Source: Alphaproteobacteria bacterium (lineage in GTDB: Bacteria > Pseudomonadota > Alphaproteobacteria > Rickettsiales > VGDC01). Taken from it: a stretch of DNA of 5,332 bases. The stretch is from the NCBI GenBank assembly GCA_016869895.1, contig VGDC01000150.1, positions 1 through 5,332 of the forward strand, written 5' to 3'. Position 1 is the stretch's first letter; every line of letters starts with the position of its first letter. The position numbers were made by a program, and so were the translations under genes. Below are positions 1 to 5,332 of this stretch, piece by piece. The notes under the pieces were generated by a model, which did no database searches, was not told the DNA's origin, and was given only the letters and a program-made list of their open reading frames with translations.

Positions 1-884
1 GGGTGACCAGCATCGAACAGCGTGCCATAGGTGCCATCGTTGATATACAGCTTGTTACCTTTGCGCAAATCGACGCGCACCAGCAGCGAGCCGCCTTCCG
101 CGACCAGCGCACGACCGGGTTCGCTCCAGAGTTCGCAGTTCGGGTTCAATTTCTTGAACTTGCGGAAGCTCTTGGCGATGGTCTTCATGAAGTCCATCAG
201 CGGAGGAGGCGCCAAATCCGGATAGACGGAGGGGAAACCGCCGCCGATGTCCAGAATGTCGATGGTCAGGTTGTTGCTTTTCAGCAGGTTCGCGACCAGC
301 ATCATGGCGTTGCTGTATGCCTCTGGGTTCATGCACTGGGAGCCGACATGGAAGCAGATGGCGGTCTGTTTCGCATACTTCTGGCACTCGCGCAGCAGAT
401 CAGCCGCTTCAAGCACGGGGATGCCAAACTTGCCGGACAGCGCATAAGCCGAATGGCCGTTGGAGATGGACAGGCGCACGAAGAGTCGCAGGTCTTCCGC
501 GTGGTTCGTGACGGCAAGGATCTTCTCCAATTCCTCATAGGAATCGAGGGAGAAATCACGGATGCCGTATTCGAAATAGGCTTTGCGGATGGCTTCGCGG
601 TTCTTCACGGGATGCATGTAATGCATCTTCGCGTCAGGGAAACGGGACGCGACAGAGTGGATCTCATGGAGGGACGCTACATCGAAGTGACGCACGCCAG
701 CCTGATACAGCGTGTCGAGCACGTCAGCCTCAGGGTTGGTCTTCACAGCATAGACTATTTCACCGGGGAAATTGTCCAAAAAAAACTTCGCAGCAGTTTT
801 GACAACGTGCGGACGAAGGATATGGACGGGGGTATTCGGCTGTTCTTTTGCGACGAGTTCACGTACGGTAGCGAATGTTTCCAT
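1..884 (-). CDS. Ornithine decarboxylase family protein (PLP-dependent, alanine racemase-like fold), 3' end missing
   Basis: Likely decarboxylates ornithine to putrescine, the first step of polyamine synthesis in the cytoplasm. I translated 294 residues from the ATG at 884-882; the gene runs off the left edge, so about the last quarter of a typical 370-400 residue family member is missing. Visible motifs of the fold-III PLP decarboxylases are YAVKTN (Lys48, the PLP Schiff-base lysine), HVGSQ (179-183), the phosphate-binding DIGGGFP (212-218) and EPGRAL (255-260). The Cys and Asp motif of the second active-site half (CD-type) lies outside the window. The start is supported by a GGAG ten bases upstream. 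The compact N-terminus, with the PLP lysine near residue 48, fits the short bacterial ODCs of alphaproteobacteria better than eukaryotic-type enzymes. Diaminopimelate or lysine/ornithine dual decarboxylase is the alternative; without the C-terminus the substrate remains inferred. It follows bioA on the same strand but has its own promoter candidate and leader. Confidence 0.9.
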   Translation of the reverse strand, partial: METFATVRELVAKEQPNTPVHILRPHVVKTAAKFFLDNFPGEIVYAVKTNPEADVLDTLYQAGVRHFDVASLHEIHSVASRFPDAKMHYMHPVKNREAIRKAYFEYGIRDFSLDSYEELEKILAVTNHAEDLRLFVRLSISNGHSAYALSGKFGIPVLEAADLLRECQKYAKQTAICFHVGSQCMNPEAYSNAMMLVANLLKSNNLTIDILDIGGGFPSVYPDLAPPPLMDFMKTIAKSFRKFKKLNPNCELWSEPGRALVAEGGSLLVRVDLRKGNKLYINDGTYGTLFDAGH

Positions 885-1068
885 CAGGGGTACACTCCAT
901 AAGCGTTAAAAACTGAAACCAATGGTTATAAGGTAACCAACCAGCTACAGTGTTTACTTCACTACGGGTAACCCCTCTCGGGTACTACCTATGTCTTACG
1001 CACTTAAGCTAAGTGTTTGGGGTCTGTGAAAAGAACACAAATTACTCTATTACTGTTTCCGAAAAAGA
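885..1068 (-). promoter_or_regulatory. Structured 5' leader of the ornithine decarboxylase gene, candidate speF-type leader RNA
   Basis: Between the predicted transcription start near 1068 and the ODC start codon lie about 180 nt that fold, on the minus strand, into consecutive hairpins. These are UGUG/CACA (1025-1039, weak), CACUUA-GCU-UAAGUG (1001-1015, perfect 6-bp stem), GGUA..ACCC/GGGU..UACC (967-989, 8 bp with a 2-nt bulge), GUAGUG/CACUGU (947-965, two wobble pairs) and GGUUA-CCUUA-UAACC (924-938, perfect). The last is followed by a U5 run and then the GGAG ribosome binding site at 894-897. Alphaproteobacterial ornithine decarboxylase genes are known to carry a conserved leader, the speF motif (Rfam RF00518); position and organism type fit, but I could not match the covariance model, so identity is inferred. 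The leader is not obviously coding: in-frame reading meets stops quickly. Confidence 0.55.
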
Positions 1069-1074
1069 GACGCA

Positions 1075-1104
1075 CTTATATATGCATAAGATGGGGTTTG
1101 TAAA
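1075..1104 (-). promoter_or_regulatory. Sigma-70-type promoter candidate for the ornithine decarboxylase gene
   Basis: Reading the minus strand, TTTACA (1104-1099, five of six matches to TTGACA) is followed after 18 bases by TATAAG (1080-1075, five of six matches to TATAAT). A register two bases earlier gives TATATA with a 16-base spacer. The region is AT-rich and sits in the gap after bioA. It would start transcription near 1068 and give a leader of about 180 nt. It is the best promoter match seen in the window. The ODC gene is therefore probably transcribed independently of the bio genes. Confidence 0.55.
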
Positions 1105-1192
1105 GCCCTATTTCCAGTGAATTTTTTGTAATAAATGCAGATTTTTTTGTTGCACGATTCGTGAATGGTTTATCGCGCTGCAAAATAACGAT

Positions 1193-1209
1193 ATTTTTCC
1201 GCGAAAAAT
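1193..1209 (-). terminator. AT-rich inverted repeat after bioA, weak terminator candidate
   Basis: A perfect 7-bp inverted repeat with a 3-base loop (ATTTTTC, GCG, GAAAAAT on the minus strand) lies about 30 bases past the bioA stop. Its stem is nearly all A-T and it is not followed by a clean T run, so it is a poor intrinsic terminator. It is the only notable hairpin between the bioA stop and the ODC promoter. The rest of 1105-1241 is AT-rich, with A and T runs, and shows no gene. Some readthrough from bioA into the ODC leader is possible. Confidence 0.22.
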
Positions 1210-1241
1210 TTAGCTATTTGAACGTTCTGCAAACGAAAAAC

Positions 1242-2525
1242 CTACGCTTTTCCGCTCAACCATTCCGCGACTACCTGTTTGATGGCATTCGTGAGCAGGG
1301 AAAGCTCATCCTTAGATATGGTGAGCGCGGGCATCAAATACAAGACGTTCTTGATGGGGCGAATCCACACGCCGAGCTCCACGAAACGCTGGTTGAACCA
1401 GACTTTGTCGATGGTCTCTGCATCCAGCTCTACTACGCCGATTGCGCCTTTGACGCGCACATCCCGCACCCCTTCTGTGAAACGCAGGGGAAACAGGTCT
1501 TCACGCAGCTGGGTCTCAATGGCCTCCGCCTGCGCAATACGGTCTTCTTGTTGGAACAACTCCAGTGAGGCGATAGCGGCGGAACAGGCGAGGGGATTGG
1601 CCATATAGGTCGGCCCGTGCATGAAGGCTTTCTCCTGCGTATCGGCGAGGAAAGCCTCGAAGATGGCTTCGGTGGTCATGGTGGCGGCGAGTGTGATGCA
1701 TCCTCCGGTGAGCGCCTTGCCGAGGCACATGATGTCGGGGGTGATGCCCGCTTCGTTGCAGGCGAAGAGGCTGCCCGTGCGCCCAAAGCCTGTGGCGATT
1801 TCGTCAGCGATGAACAGGATGTTATTGGCCTTCGCCACGCGGTGGATGGCTTCCAGCGTGTCCGCCGAATAGAAGCGCATGCCCTCAGCGGCCTGCACCA
1901 GTGGCTCGACGATGATGCCCGCGACGTTCTTGGCGATGGCTTGCAGGGTATCCTCGAACTCGGCGAAGGAGTATTCGCTGGAGGGGATGTCCAGCACGAA
2001 TTGGTGGGAAACGGTGCTTTTGAAGGCCTTGTGCATGCTGTCTTCCGGATCGGAGACTGCCATCGCGCCGAAGGTGTCGCCGTGGTAGCTGCCGCGGAAG
2101 CAGATGAATTTGTTCTTATTCGGCTGGCCGACGTTCTGCCAGTATTGCAGCGCCATTTTCATGGCGACTTCGACGCTGACCGAGCCAGAATCGGTGAAAA
2201 ACACACGGTTCAGGCCGCGTGGCGCGATTTTCACGAGTTTCTCTGAGAGGATAATGGCCGGATCATGGGTCAACCCGCCGAACATGATATGCGGCATGGT
2301 GTCCAGCTGTTTATGCATGGCAGCAAGGATATGTGGGTGGTTATAGCCATGGGCAGCCGTCCACCAGCTGGCGATGCCGTCCACCAGCACGCGCCCGTCA
2401 TCGAGATGGATGCGGCTGCCTTCCGTGCGCACGGCTTTGACGGGGGGCGGCAAAAGCTGCATCTGCGCGTAAGGCCGCCAGAGATGCGCTTGCGAAGGGG
2501 CTTTCCAAGGTTGTTCGTCGGCCAT
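1242..2525 (-). CDS. bioA: Adenosylmethionine-8-amino-7-oxononanoate aminotransferase (DAPA synthase)
   Basis: Transfers an amino group, classically from S-adenosylmethionine, to KAPA to give 7,8-diaminopelargonate, the antepenultimate step of biotin synthesis. At 427 residues it matches the usual length (E. coli 429) and aligns along the whole protein. Visible are LWRPYAQM (15-22, with the substrate tyrosine Tyr19), DGIASWW (49-55), GYNHP (60-64), MFGGLTH (81-87), DSGSVSVEVAMKMALQYW (112-129), YHGDTFGAM (147-155), ADEIATGFGRTG (240-251, Asp241 contacting the PLP pyridine nitrogen), LGKALTGG (268-275, Lys270 as the PLP lysine), FMHGPTYMANPLAC and GVWIRP with the substrate-binding arginine near the C-terminus. 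This pattern separates BioA from other class III aminotransferases. The ATG at 2525 has a strong AAGAGGT (2535-2529) starting right at the bioB stop, 8 nt away, so the two genes are surely one operon and probably translationally coupled. Confidence 0.97.
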   Translation of the reverse strand: MADEQPWKAPSQAHLWRPYAQMQLLPPPVKAVRTEGSRIHLDDGRVLVDGIASWWTAAHGYNHPHILAAMHKQLDTMPHIMFGGLTHDPAIILSEKLVKIAPRGLNRVFFTDSGSVSVEVAMKMALQYWQNVGQPNKNKFICFRGSYHGDTFGAMAVSDPEDSMHKAFKSTVSHQFVLDIPSSEYSFAEFEDTLQAIAKNVAGIIVEPLVQAAEGMRFYSADTLEAIHRVAKANNILFIADEIATGFGRTGSLFACNEAGITPDIMCLGKALTGGCITLAATMTTEAIFEAFLADTQEKAFMHGPTYMANPLACSAAIASLELFQQEDRIAQAEAIETQLREDLFPLRFTEGVRDVRVKGAIGVVELDAETIDKVWFNQRFVELGVWIRPIKNVLYLMPALTISKDELSLLTNAIKQVVAEWLSGKA

Positions 2526-2533
2526 AGGACCTC

Positions 2534-3604
2534 TTAGGCGGCGTGTGCTGCCGCTTCCTTGGTGTGGGCTTCGTGCTCTTCATGCGAGCATCCGCAACCG
2601 TGTGCTTCATGATGAGCGGCGGCTGCCAGCTCTTCCGGTGTGGGGAAACGACCGCCTTCGGGGTGCAGGCCGAGCTTGGCGAAGAGGCGCATGTCCTTTT
2701 CCGCCTGCGGATTTGCGGTGGTCAGTAATCTTTCGCCATAGAAGATGGAGTTCGCGCCGGCGAGGAAGCAAAGCGCCTGCGTCTGCTCGTCCATCTCTTC
2801 GCGGCCAGCGGAAAGGCGCACATGGGATTTCGGCATGAGGATGCGTGCCACGGCGATGGTGCGCACGAATTCGATGGAATCGATGCGGGAGACGTTATTC
2901 AGTGCCGTGCCTTCGACCTGTACCAGCAGGTTCACAGGCACGCTTTCAGGGTGCGGGTTCATAGTGGCGAGCGTATGCATCAAGCCCGCACGATCCTTGC
3001 GCTCTTCGCCCATGCCGACGATGCCGCCGCAGCAGACGCTCATACCCGCTTTGCGCACATTCGCCAGCGTGTTCAGGCGGTCTTCATAGGTGCGGGTGGT
3101 GATGATTTCTTTGTAATATTCCGGCGAGGTATCGACATTATGGTTATAATAGTCGAGCCCTGCTTCTTTCAAGGTCACGGCCTGCGATTCGGTGAGCATG
3201 CCCAGTGTCATGCAGGTTTCCATGCCCAGTGCCTTCACTTCGCTGATCATCGCAGCGACCTTCGGCATATCGCGCTCTTTCGGACTGCGCCACGCGGCGC
3301 CCATGCAGAAACGGCTGGCACCTGCGGCTTTCGCGGCACGGGCTTCTTCCACCACCTTTTCCAGCTCCATCAGCTTGTCGGCCTTCACGCCGGTCTCGAA
3401 GCTGGCGCTTTGCGGGCAATAGGCGCAATCTTCAGGGCAACCGCCGGTCTTGATGGAAAGCAGGGTGCTGACCTGAACCTCGTTCGCGTCGAAGTGCTCA
3501 CGGTGGATGGACTGCGCGCGGAAGAGCAGGTCGTTAAACGGCAGTTCAAACAAAGCTTCGATTTCTGCTTGCGTCCAGTCGTAGCGCATTTTACTTTCAC
3601 CCAT
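2534..3604 (-). CDS. bioB: Biotin synthase, radical SAM, with His/Cys-rich C-terminal tail
   Basis: Inserts sulfur into dethiobiotin to make biotin, the last step of the pathway. The radical-SAM motif CPEDCAYC gives the [4Fe-4S] ligands Cys56, Cys60 and Cys63. The ligands of the auxiliary [2Fe-2S] cluster, the sulfur donor, are also present: Cys100 (RFCMGAAW), Cys131 (TCMTLG), Cys191 (VCCGGIVG) and Arg263 (VRLSAGR). YYNHNVDTSPE (152-162) and GANSIFYGERLLTT (283-296) are typical BioB. It has 356 residues against 346 in E. coli. The tail from about 331 is unusual: seven His and a CGC within 24 residues. The start is uncertain. The ATG at 3604 has no ribosome binding site, while the ATG at 3589 (MRYDWTQ) has GGGTGA eight bases ahead and fits the E. 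coli N-terminus; that would make 351 residues. It is the first gene of the bioB-bioA unit, divergent from bioF. Confidence 0.97.
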   Translation of the reverse strand: MGESKMRYDWTQAEIEALFELPFNDLLFRAQSIHREHFDANEVQVSTLLSIKTGGCPEDCAYCPQSASFETGVKADKLMELEKVVEEARAAKAAGASRFCMGAAWRSPKERDMPKVAAMISEVKALGMETCMTLGMLTESQAVTLKEAGLDYYNHNVDTSPEYYKEIITTRTYEDRLNTLANVRKAGMSVCCGGIVGMGEERKDRAGLMHTLATMNPHPESVPVNLLVQVEGTALNNVSRIDSIEFVRTIAVARILMPKSHVRLSAGREEMDEQTQALCFLAGANSIFYGERLLTTANPQAEKDMRLFAKLGLHPEGGRFPTPEELAAAAHHEAHGCGCSHEEHEAHTKEAAAHAA

Positions 3605-3649
3605 CTTGATGGAAAACAGACCGCACTTATAGCACCATTTCGGGGTAGA
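3605..3649. promoter_or_regulatory. Divergent bioB / bioF promoter region
   Basis: These 45 bases are all that separate the two start codons. On the minus strand TATAAG (3631-3626) is a good -10 for bioB, but only weak -35 matches lie upstream, inside the bioF start (for example CTGGCA with a 19-base spacer). On the plus strand TTGATG (3606-3611), 16 bases and TATAGC (3628-3633) could drive bioF, with a leader of only about 10 nt carrying GGGG (3642-3645). The two -10 elements overlap, so the two transcripts would compete or be controlled together. I see no BirA operator (TTGTAAACC and its inverted copy) and no full BioR box (TTATAGATAA type); TTATAGCACC at 3627-3636 matches only the first six bases of the latter. 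Confidence 0.45.
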
Positions 3650-4771
3650 ATGCCAGCACTGGACGCAGTATTAGCGGAAAAAACAGCGAAAAACGAGGCT
3701 CAGCAACGCCTTCGTACGCTTCCGGCCATGCAGCCTGCGGAATCGGGTTTGGTGGCGCGGAATGGCATCAAGCTTTTGTCTTTCTGTGATAATGATTATC
3801 TCGGATTGGCCGAGCATCCAAAAGTGATTTCGGCCGCACTAGAAGCAACGGCGGCTTACGGCGCAGGAGCGGGCGCGGCGCGGCTGGTCAGCGGCAATCA
3901 CCCGCTTTACACCGCGCTCGAAGAAAGCCTCGCGCGCTACAAACACACCGAAGCCGCGCTGGTCTTCGGCAGCGGCTATCTGGCGAATATCGGCACGATT
4001 CCTGCGCTGGTGGGGCATGGCGACCTCGTCATCGCCGATAAACTGGTGCATGCCTGCATTCTGGACGGCATCCGCATTTCCGGCGCGAAGCTGTATCGCT
4101 TCGCCCATAACGATGCGGAGGATGCTGCACGGTTATTGTGGAATCATCGTCATGAATACCGCCACTGCCTTGTCATCACCGAAACCATCTTCAGCATGGA
4201 TGGTGATGTGGCGCCGATGACGGATTTGCGCCGCATATGCGATGCGAATGACGCTTGGCTGATGACCGACGATGCCCACGGCATCGGCCTGCCGCAGCCC
4301 GTGAAAGCGGATATTCAGCTGGGTACATTGTCCAAGGCGGTCGGCAGCTATGGCGGTTATGTCGCTGGCTCAAAAACCTTGATAACCCATCTGGTGAACA
4401 CAGCGCGGAGCTTCATTTTCTCCACAGGGCTTCCCCCAGCGACCATCGGTGCGGCGCAGGCGGCGGTAGAAATCATCATGGCAGAGCCAGAGCGCGCCCA
4501 AGCGGCGATGGATAATGCGCGGTTGTTCTCGCGCCTTGTGGGATTGCCGGAGCCACAAAGCACCATTGTGCCGCTGATGATGGGCGAGGAAGCGAAGGCC
4601 ATCGCCGCGGCGAAGGCGTTGGAAACCGCCGGATTCATGGTCGTCGCCATTCGCCCGCCGACCGTGCCGGAAGGCACATCGCGCCTGCGTTTCGCCTTCT
4701 CCGCGAAGCATAAACCCGCCGACATCGAACGACTTGCCGAGGCCGTGAACCATGCGTGTATTGGCGTTTAG
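3650..4771 (+). CDS. bioF: 8-amino-7-oxononanoate synthase (KAPA synthase)
   Basis: PLP-dependent alpha-oxoamine synthase that joins pimeloyl-ACP and L-alanine to give KAPA. It has 373 residues (E. coli 384). Seen in order: FCDNDYLGL (45-53), the glycine-rich AYGAGAGAARLVSGNHPLY (69-87), FGSGYLAN (106-113), DKLVHACILDG with His134 stacking on PLP, RFAHND (150-155), TETIFSMDGDVAP (177-189), DDAHGIG (207-213, Asp207 and His210 binding PLP), TLSKAVGSYGG (226-236, Lys229 as the PLP lysine) and AIRPPTVPEGTSRLR near the C-terminus. The RPPTVP signature points to BioF rather than ALAS or KBL. About ten residues, with the usual GRG loop, are missing between DDAHG and the lysine. The reading frame stays open far upstream across bioB on the other strand, but homology starts only near the ATG at 3650, which has GGGG four bases ahead. 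It overlaps the next gene by 20 nt. Confidence 0.95.
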   Translation: MPALDAVLAEKTAKNEAQQRLRTLPAMQPAESGLVARNGIKLLSFCDNDYLGLAEHPKVISAALEATAAYGAGAGAARLVSGNHPLYTALEESLARYKHTEAALVFGSGYLANIGTIPALVGHGDLVIADKLVHACILDGIRISGAKLYRFAHNDAEDAARLLWNHRHEYRHCLVITETIFSMDGDVAPMTDLRRICDANDAWLMTDDAHGIGLPQPVKADIQLGTLSKAVGSYGGYVAGSKTLITHLVNTARSFIFSTGLPPATIGAAQAAVEIIMAEPERAQAAMDNARLFSRLVGLPEPQSTIVPLMMGEEAKAIAAAKALETAGFMVVAIRPPTVPEGTSRLRFAFSAKHKPADIERLAEAVNHACIGV

Positions 4772-5332
4772 CGGCTGGGCGCAATCTGCCGATGCGTTGA
4801 AAGATGTGTTGCCTGACGGCGCACACAGCTTCGATTATGGCGCATTCCCGACGGTGGTAACCTGTTTCGATGCGCTTCGCAGTGAAAAGCCCGATGTGGT
4901 CATCGGCTGGTCGCTGGGGGGGCAGGTGGCTCTCCGCGCGATTACCGATGGGGTCATTTCCCCGCGAAAAATCATCCTGCTATCCACCCATTATCAGGCA
5001 GCGAAAAGCGAAGAGATACAGGATGCTGCCCCGCCTGAATCCTTGGTGAAGCTGCTGGATGATTACATCGCGGATAGGGCGGCGATGCTGAAACCCTTTT
5101 ATCTGACTTGTGCTTACGGCGATTCCGCCCAGCGCGCAGTGATGAAGGGCATGCAAGCGGCCAGTGCCGAGGGCGAGAACTGGCTTTACTGGCTGGAGGA
5201 GCTGGTGGCATTTTCCTGCGAAACGCTCGATTATGATAAAATTCCGCCTGCGACGTTGATTTACGGCGAGGCCGACTGTATCGTGCCTGTCAGTCAGGCG
5301 CATAGGTTCGCTGCGAAGCTGAACGAGGTGCG
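4752..5332 (+). CDS. Alpha/beta hydrolase, likely pimeloyl-ACP methyl ester carboxylesterase (BioH/BioG type), 3' end missing
   Basis: Probably removes the methyl ester from pimeloyl-ACP methyl ester so that BioF can use the acyl chain. 193 residues are in the window; the catalytic histidine and the C-terminus lie beyond the right edge. VIGWSLGGQVAL (50-61) is the nucleophile elbow with Ser54, and YGEADCIVP (171-179) carries the probable acid Asp175, as in E. coli BioH (GWSLGG and YGYLDGLVP). FSGWAQSADAL (6-16) matches the HGWG / AGWG oxyanion region. A stretch rich in aromatic and charged residues (96-160) fits the helical lid. The N-terminus lacks the first strands of BioH and is short like BioG, with a FDYGAF segment resembling the YDY of BioG. 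GAGG at 4739-4742, nine bases before the ATG, lies inside bioF, so translation is likely coupled. The role is inferred from context and motifs; another esterase is possible. Confidence 0.8.
   Translation, partial: MRVLAFSGWAQSADALKDVLPDGAHSFDYGAFPTVVTCFDALRSEKPDVVIGWSLGGQVALRAITDGVISPRKIILLSTHYQAAKSEEIQDAAPPESLVKLLDDYIADRAAMLKPFYLTCAYGDSAQRAVMKGMQAASAEGENWLYWLEELVAFSCETLDYDKIPPATLIYGEADCIVPVSQAHRFAAKLNEV

Noticed and set aside
859..900. Short out-of-frame upstream ORF (ATG at 900, 13 codons, overlapping the ODC start)
   Set aside because: It has no ribosome binding site, and its own first codons contain the GGAG used by the ODC start. It could matter for control, but nothing supports its translation.
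3..902. Plus-strand 299-residue open frame
   Set aside because: It is antisense to the ornithine decarboxylase gene, whose minus-strand frame carries all family motifs. The plus-strand product shows none.
1617..2246. Plus-strand 209-residue open frame inside bioA, plus other shorter frames within bioA, bioB and bioF
   Set aside because: Shadow frames of well-identified genes, without motifs or credible ribosome binding sites.
1..2525. Functional link between ODC and biotin genes as one operon
   Set aside because: A 357-bp gap with its own promoter and leader separates them. Shared dependence on S-adenosylmethionine metabolism is too loose to support a link.
2822..3649. Long plus-strand open frame continuous with bioF, suggesting a 649-residue fusion protein
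   Set aside because: It lies opposite bioB, whose codon pattern keeps the antisense frame open. The translated extension is His/Phe/Arg-rich with no recognisable domain, and BioF homology begins at 3650.
3605..3649. BirA or BioR operator between bioB and bioF
   Set aside because: No dyad of the TTGTAAACC type, and only six bases of a BioR-like box, which is within chance for an AT-rich -10 region.

Overview
The window looks like chromosomal DNA from an alphaproteobacterium of moderate GC content. Gene order and protein sequences point there, but the order or genus cannot be fixed from sequence alone. It holds five protein genes packed closely, with two regulatory gaps. I see no mobile element, CRISPR array, tRNA or rRNA.

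Most of the window is a biotin synthesis locus built as two divergent units. On the minus strand bioB (biotin synthase) is followed by bioA (DAPA aminotransferase), 8 nt apart, with the bioA ribosome binding site touching the bioB stop. On the plus strand bioF (KAPA synthase) overlaps by 20 nt a gene for an alpha/beta hydrolase of the BioH/BioG type, which is cut by the right edge. Only 45 bp separate the bioB and bioF starts, so these bases must hold both promoters. The hydrolase would free pimeloyl-ACP from its methyl ester. BioF makes KAPA from pimeloyl-ACP and alanine, BioA converts KAPA to DAPA, and BioB inserts the sulfur. BioD and BioC are not in view; the plus-strand unit continues off the right edge and could carry them.

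The left end holds a minus-strand pyridoxal-phosphate decarboxylase of the ornithine/diaminopimelate decarboxylase family, most likely a biosynthetic ornithine decarboxylase for putrescine; its C-terminus lies beyond the left edge. It has its own promoter-like sequence in the 357-bp gap after bioA and a long (about 180 nt) leader full of consecutive hairpins. The 3' arm of one hairpin is also complementary to the bases just before the start codon. This makes the leader a good candidate for a structured regulatory RNA, probably the alphaproteobacterial speF leader type.

Other points to check are a His/Cys-rich tail on BioB, a BioF that lacks the usual loop after its DDAHG motif, a BioG/BioH-intermediate hydrolase, and a shared TATAAGTGCG sequence at the ODC and bioB promoters.
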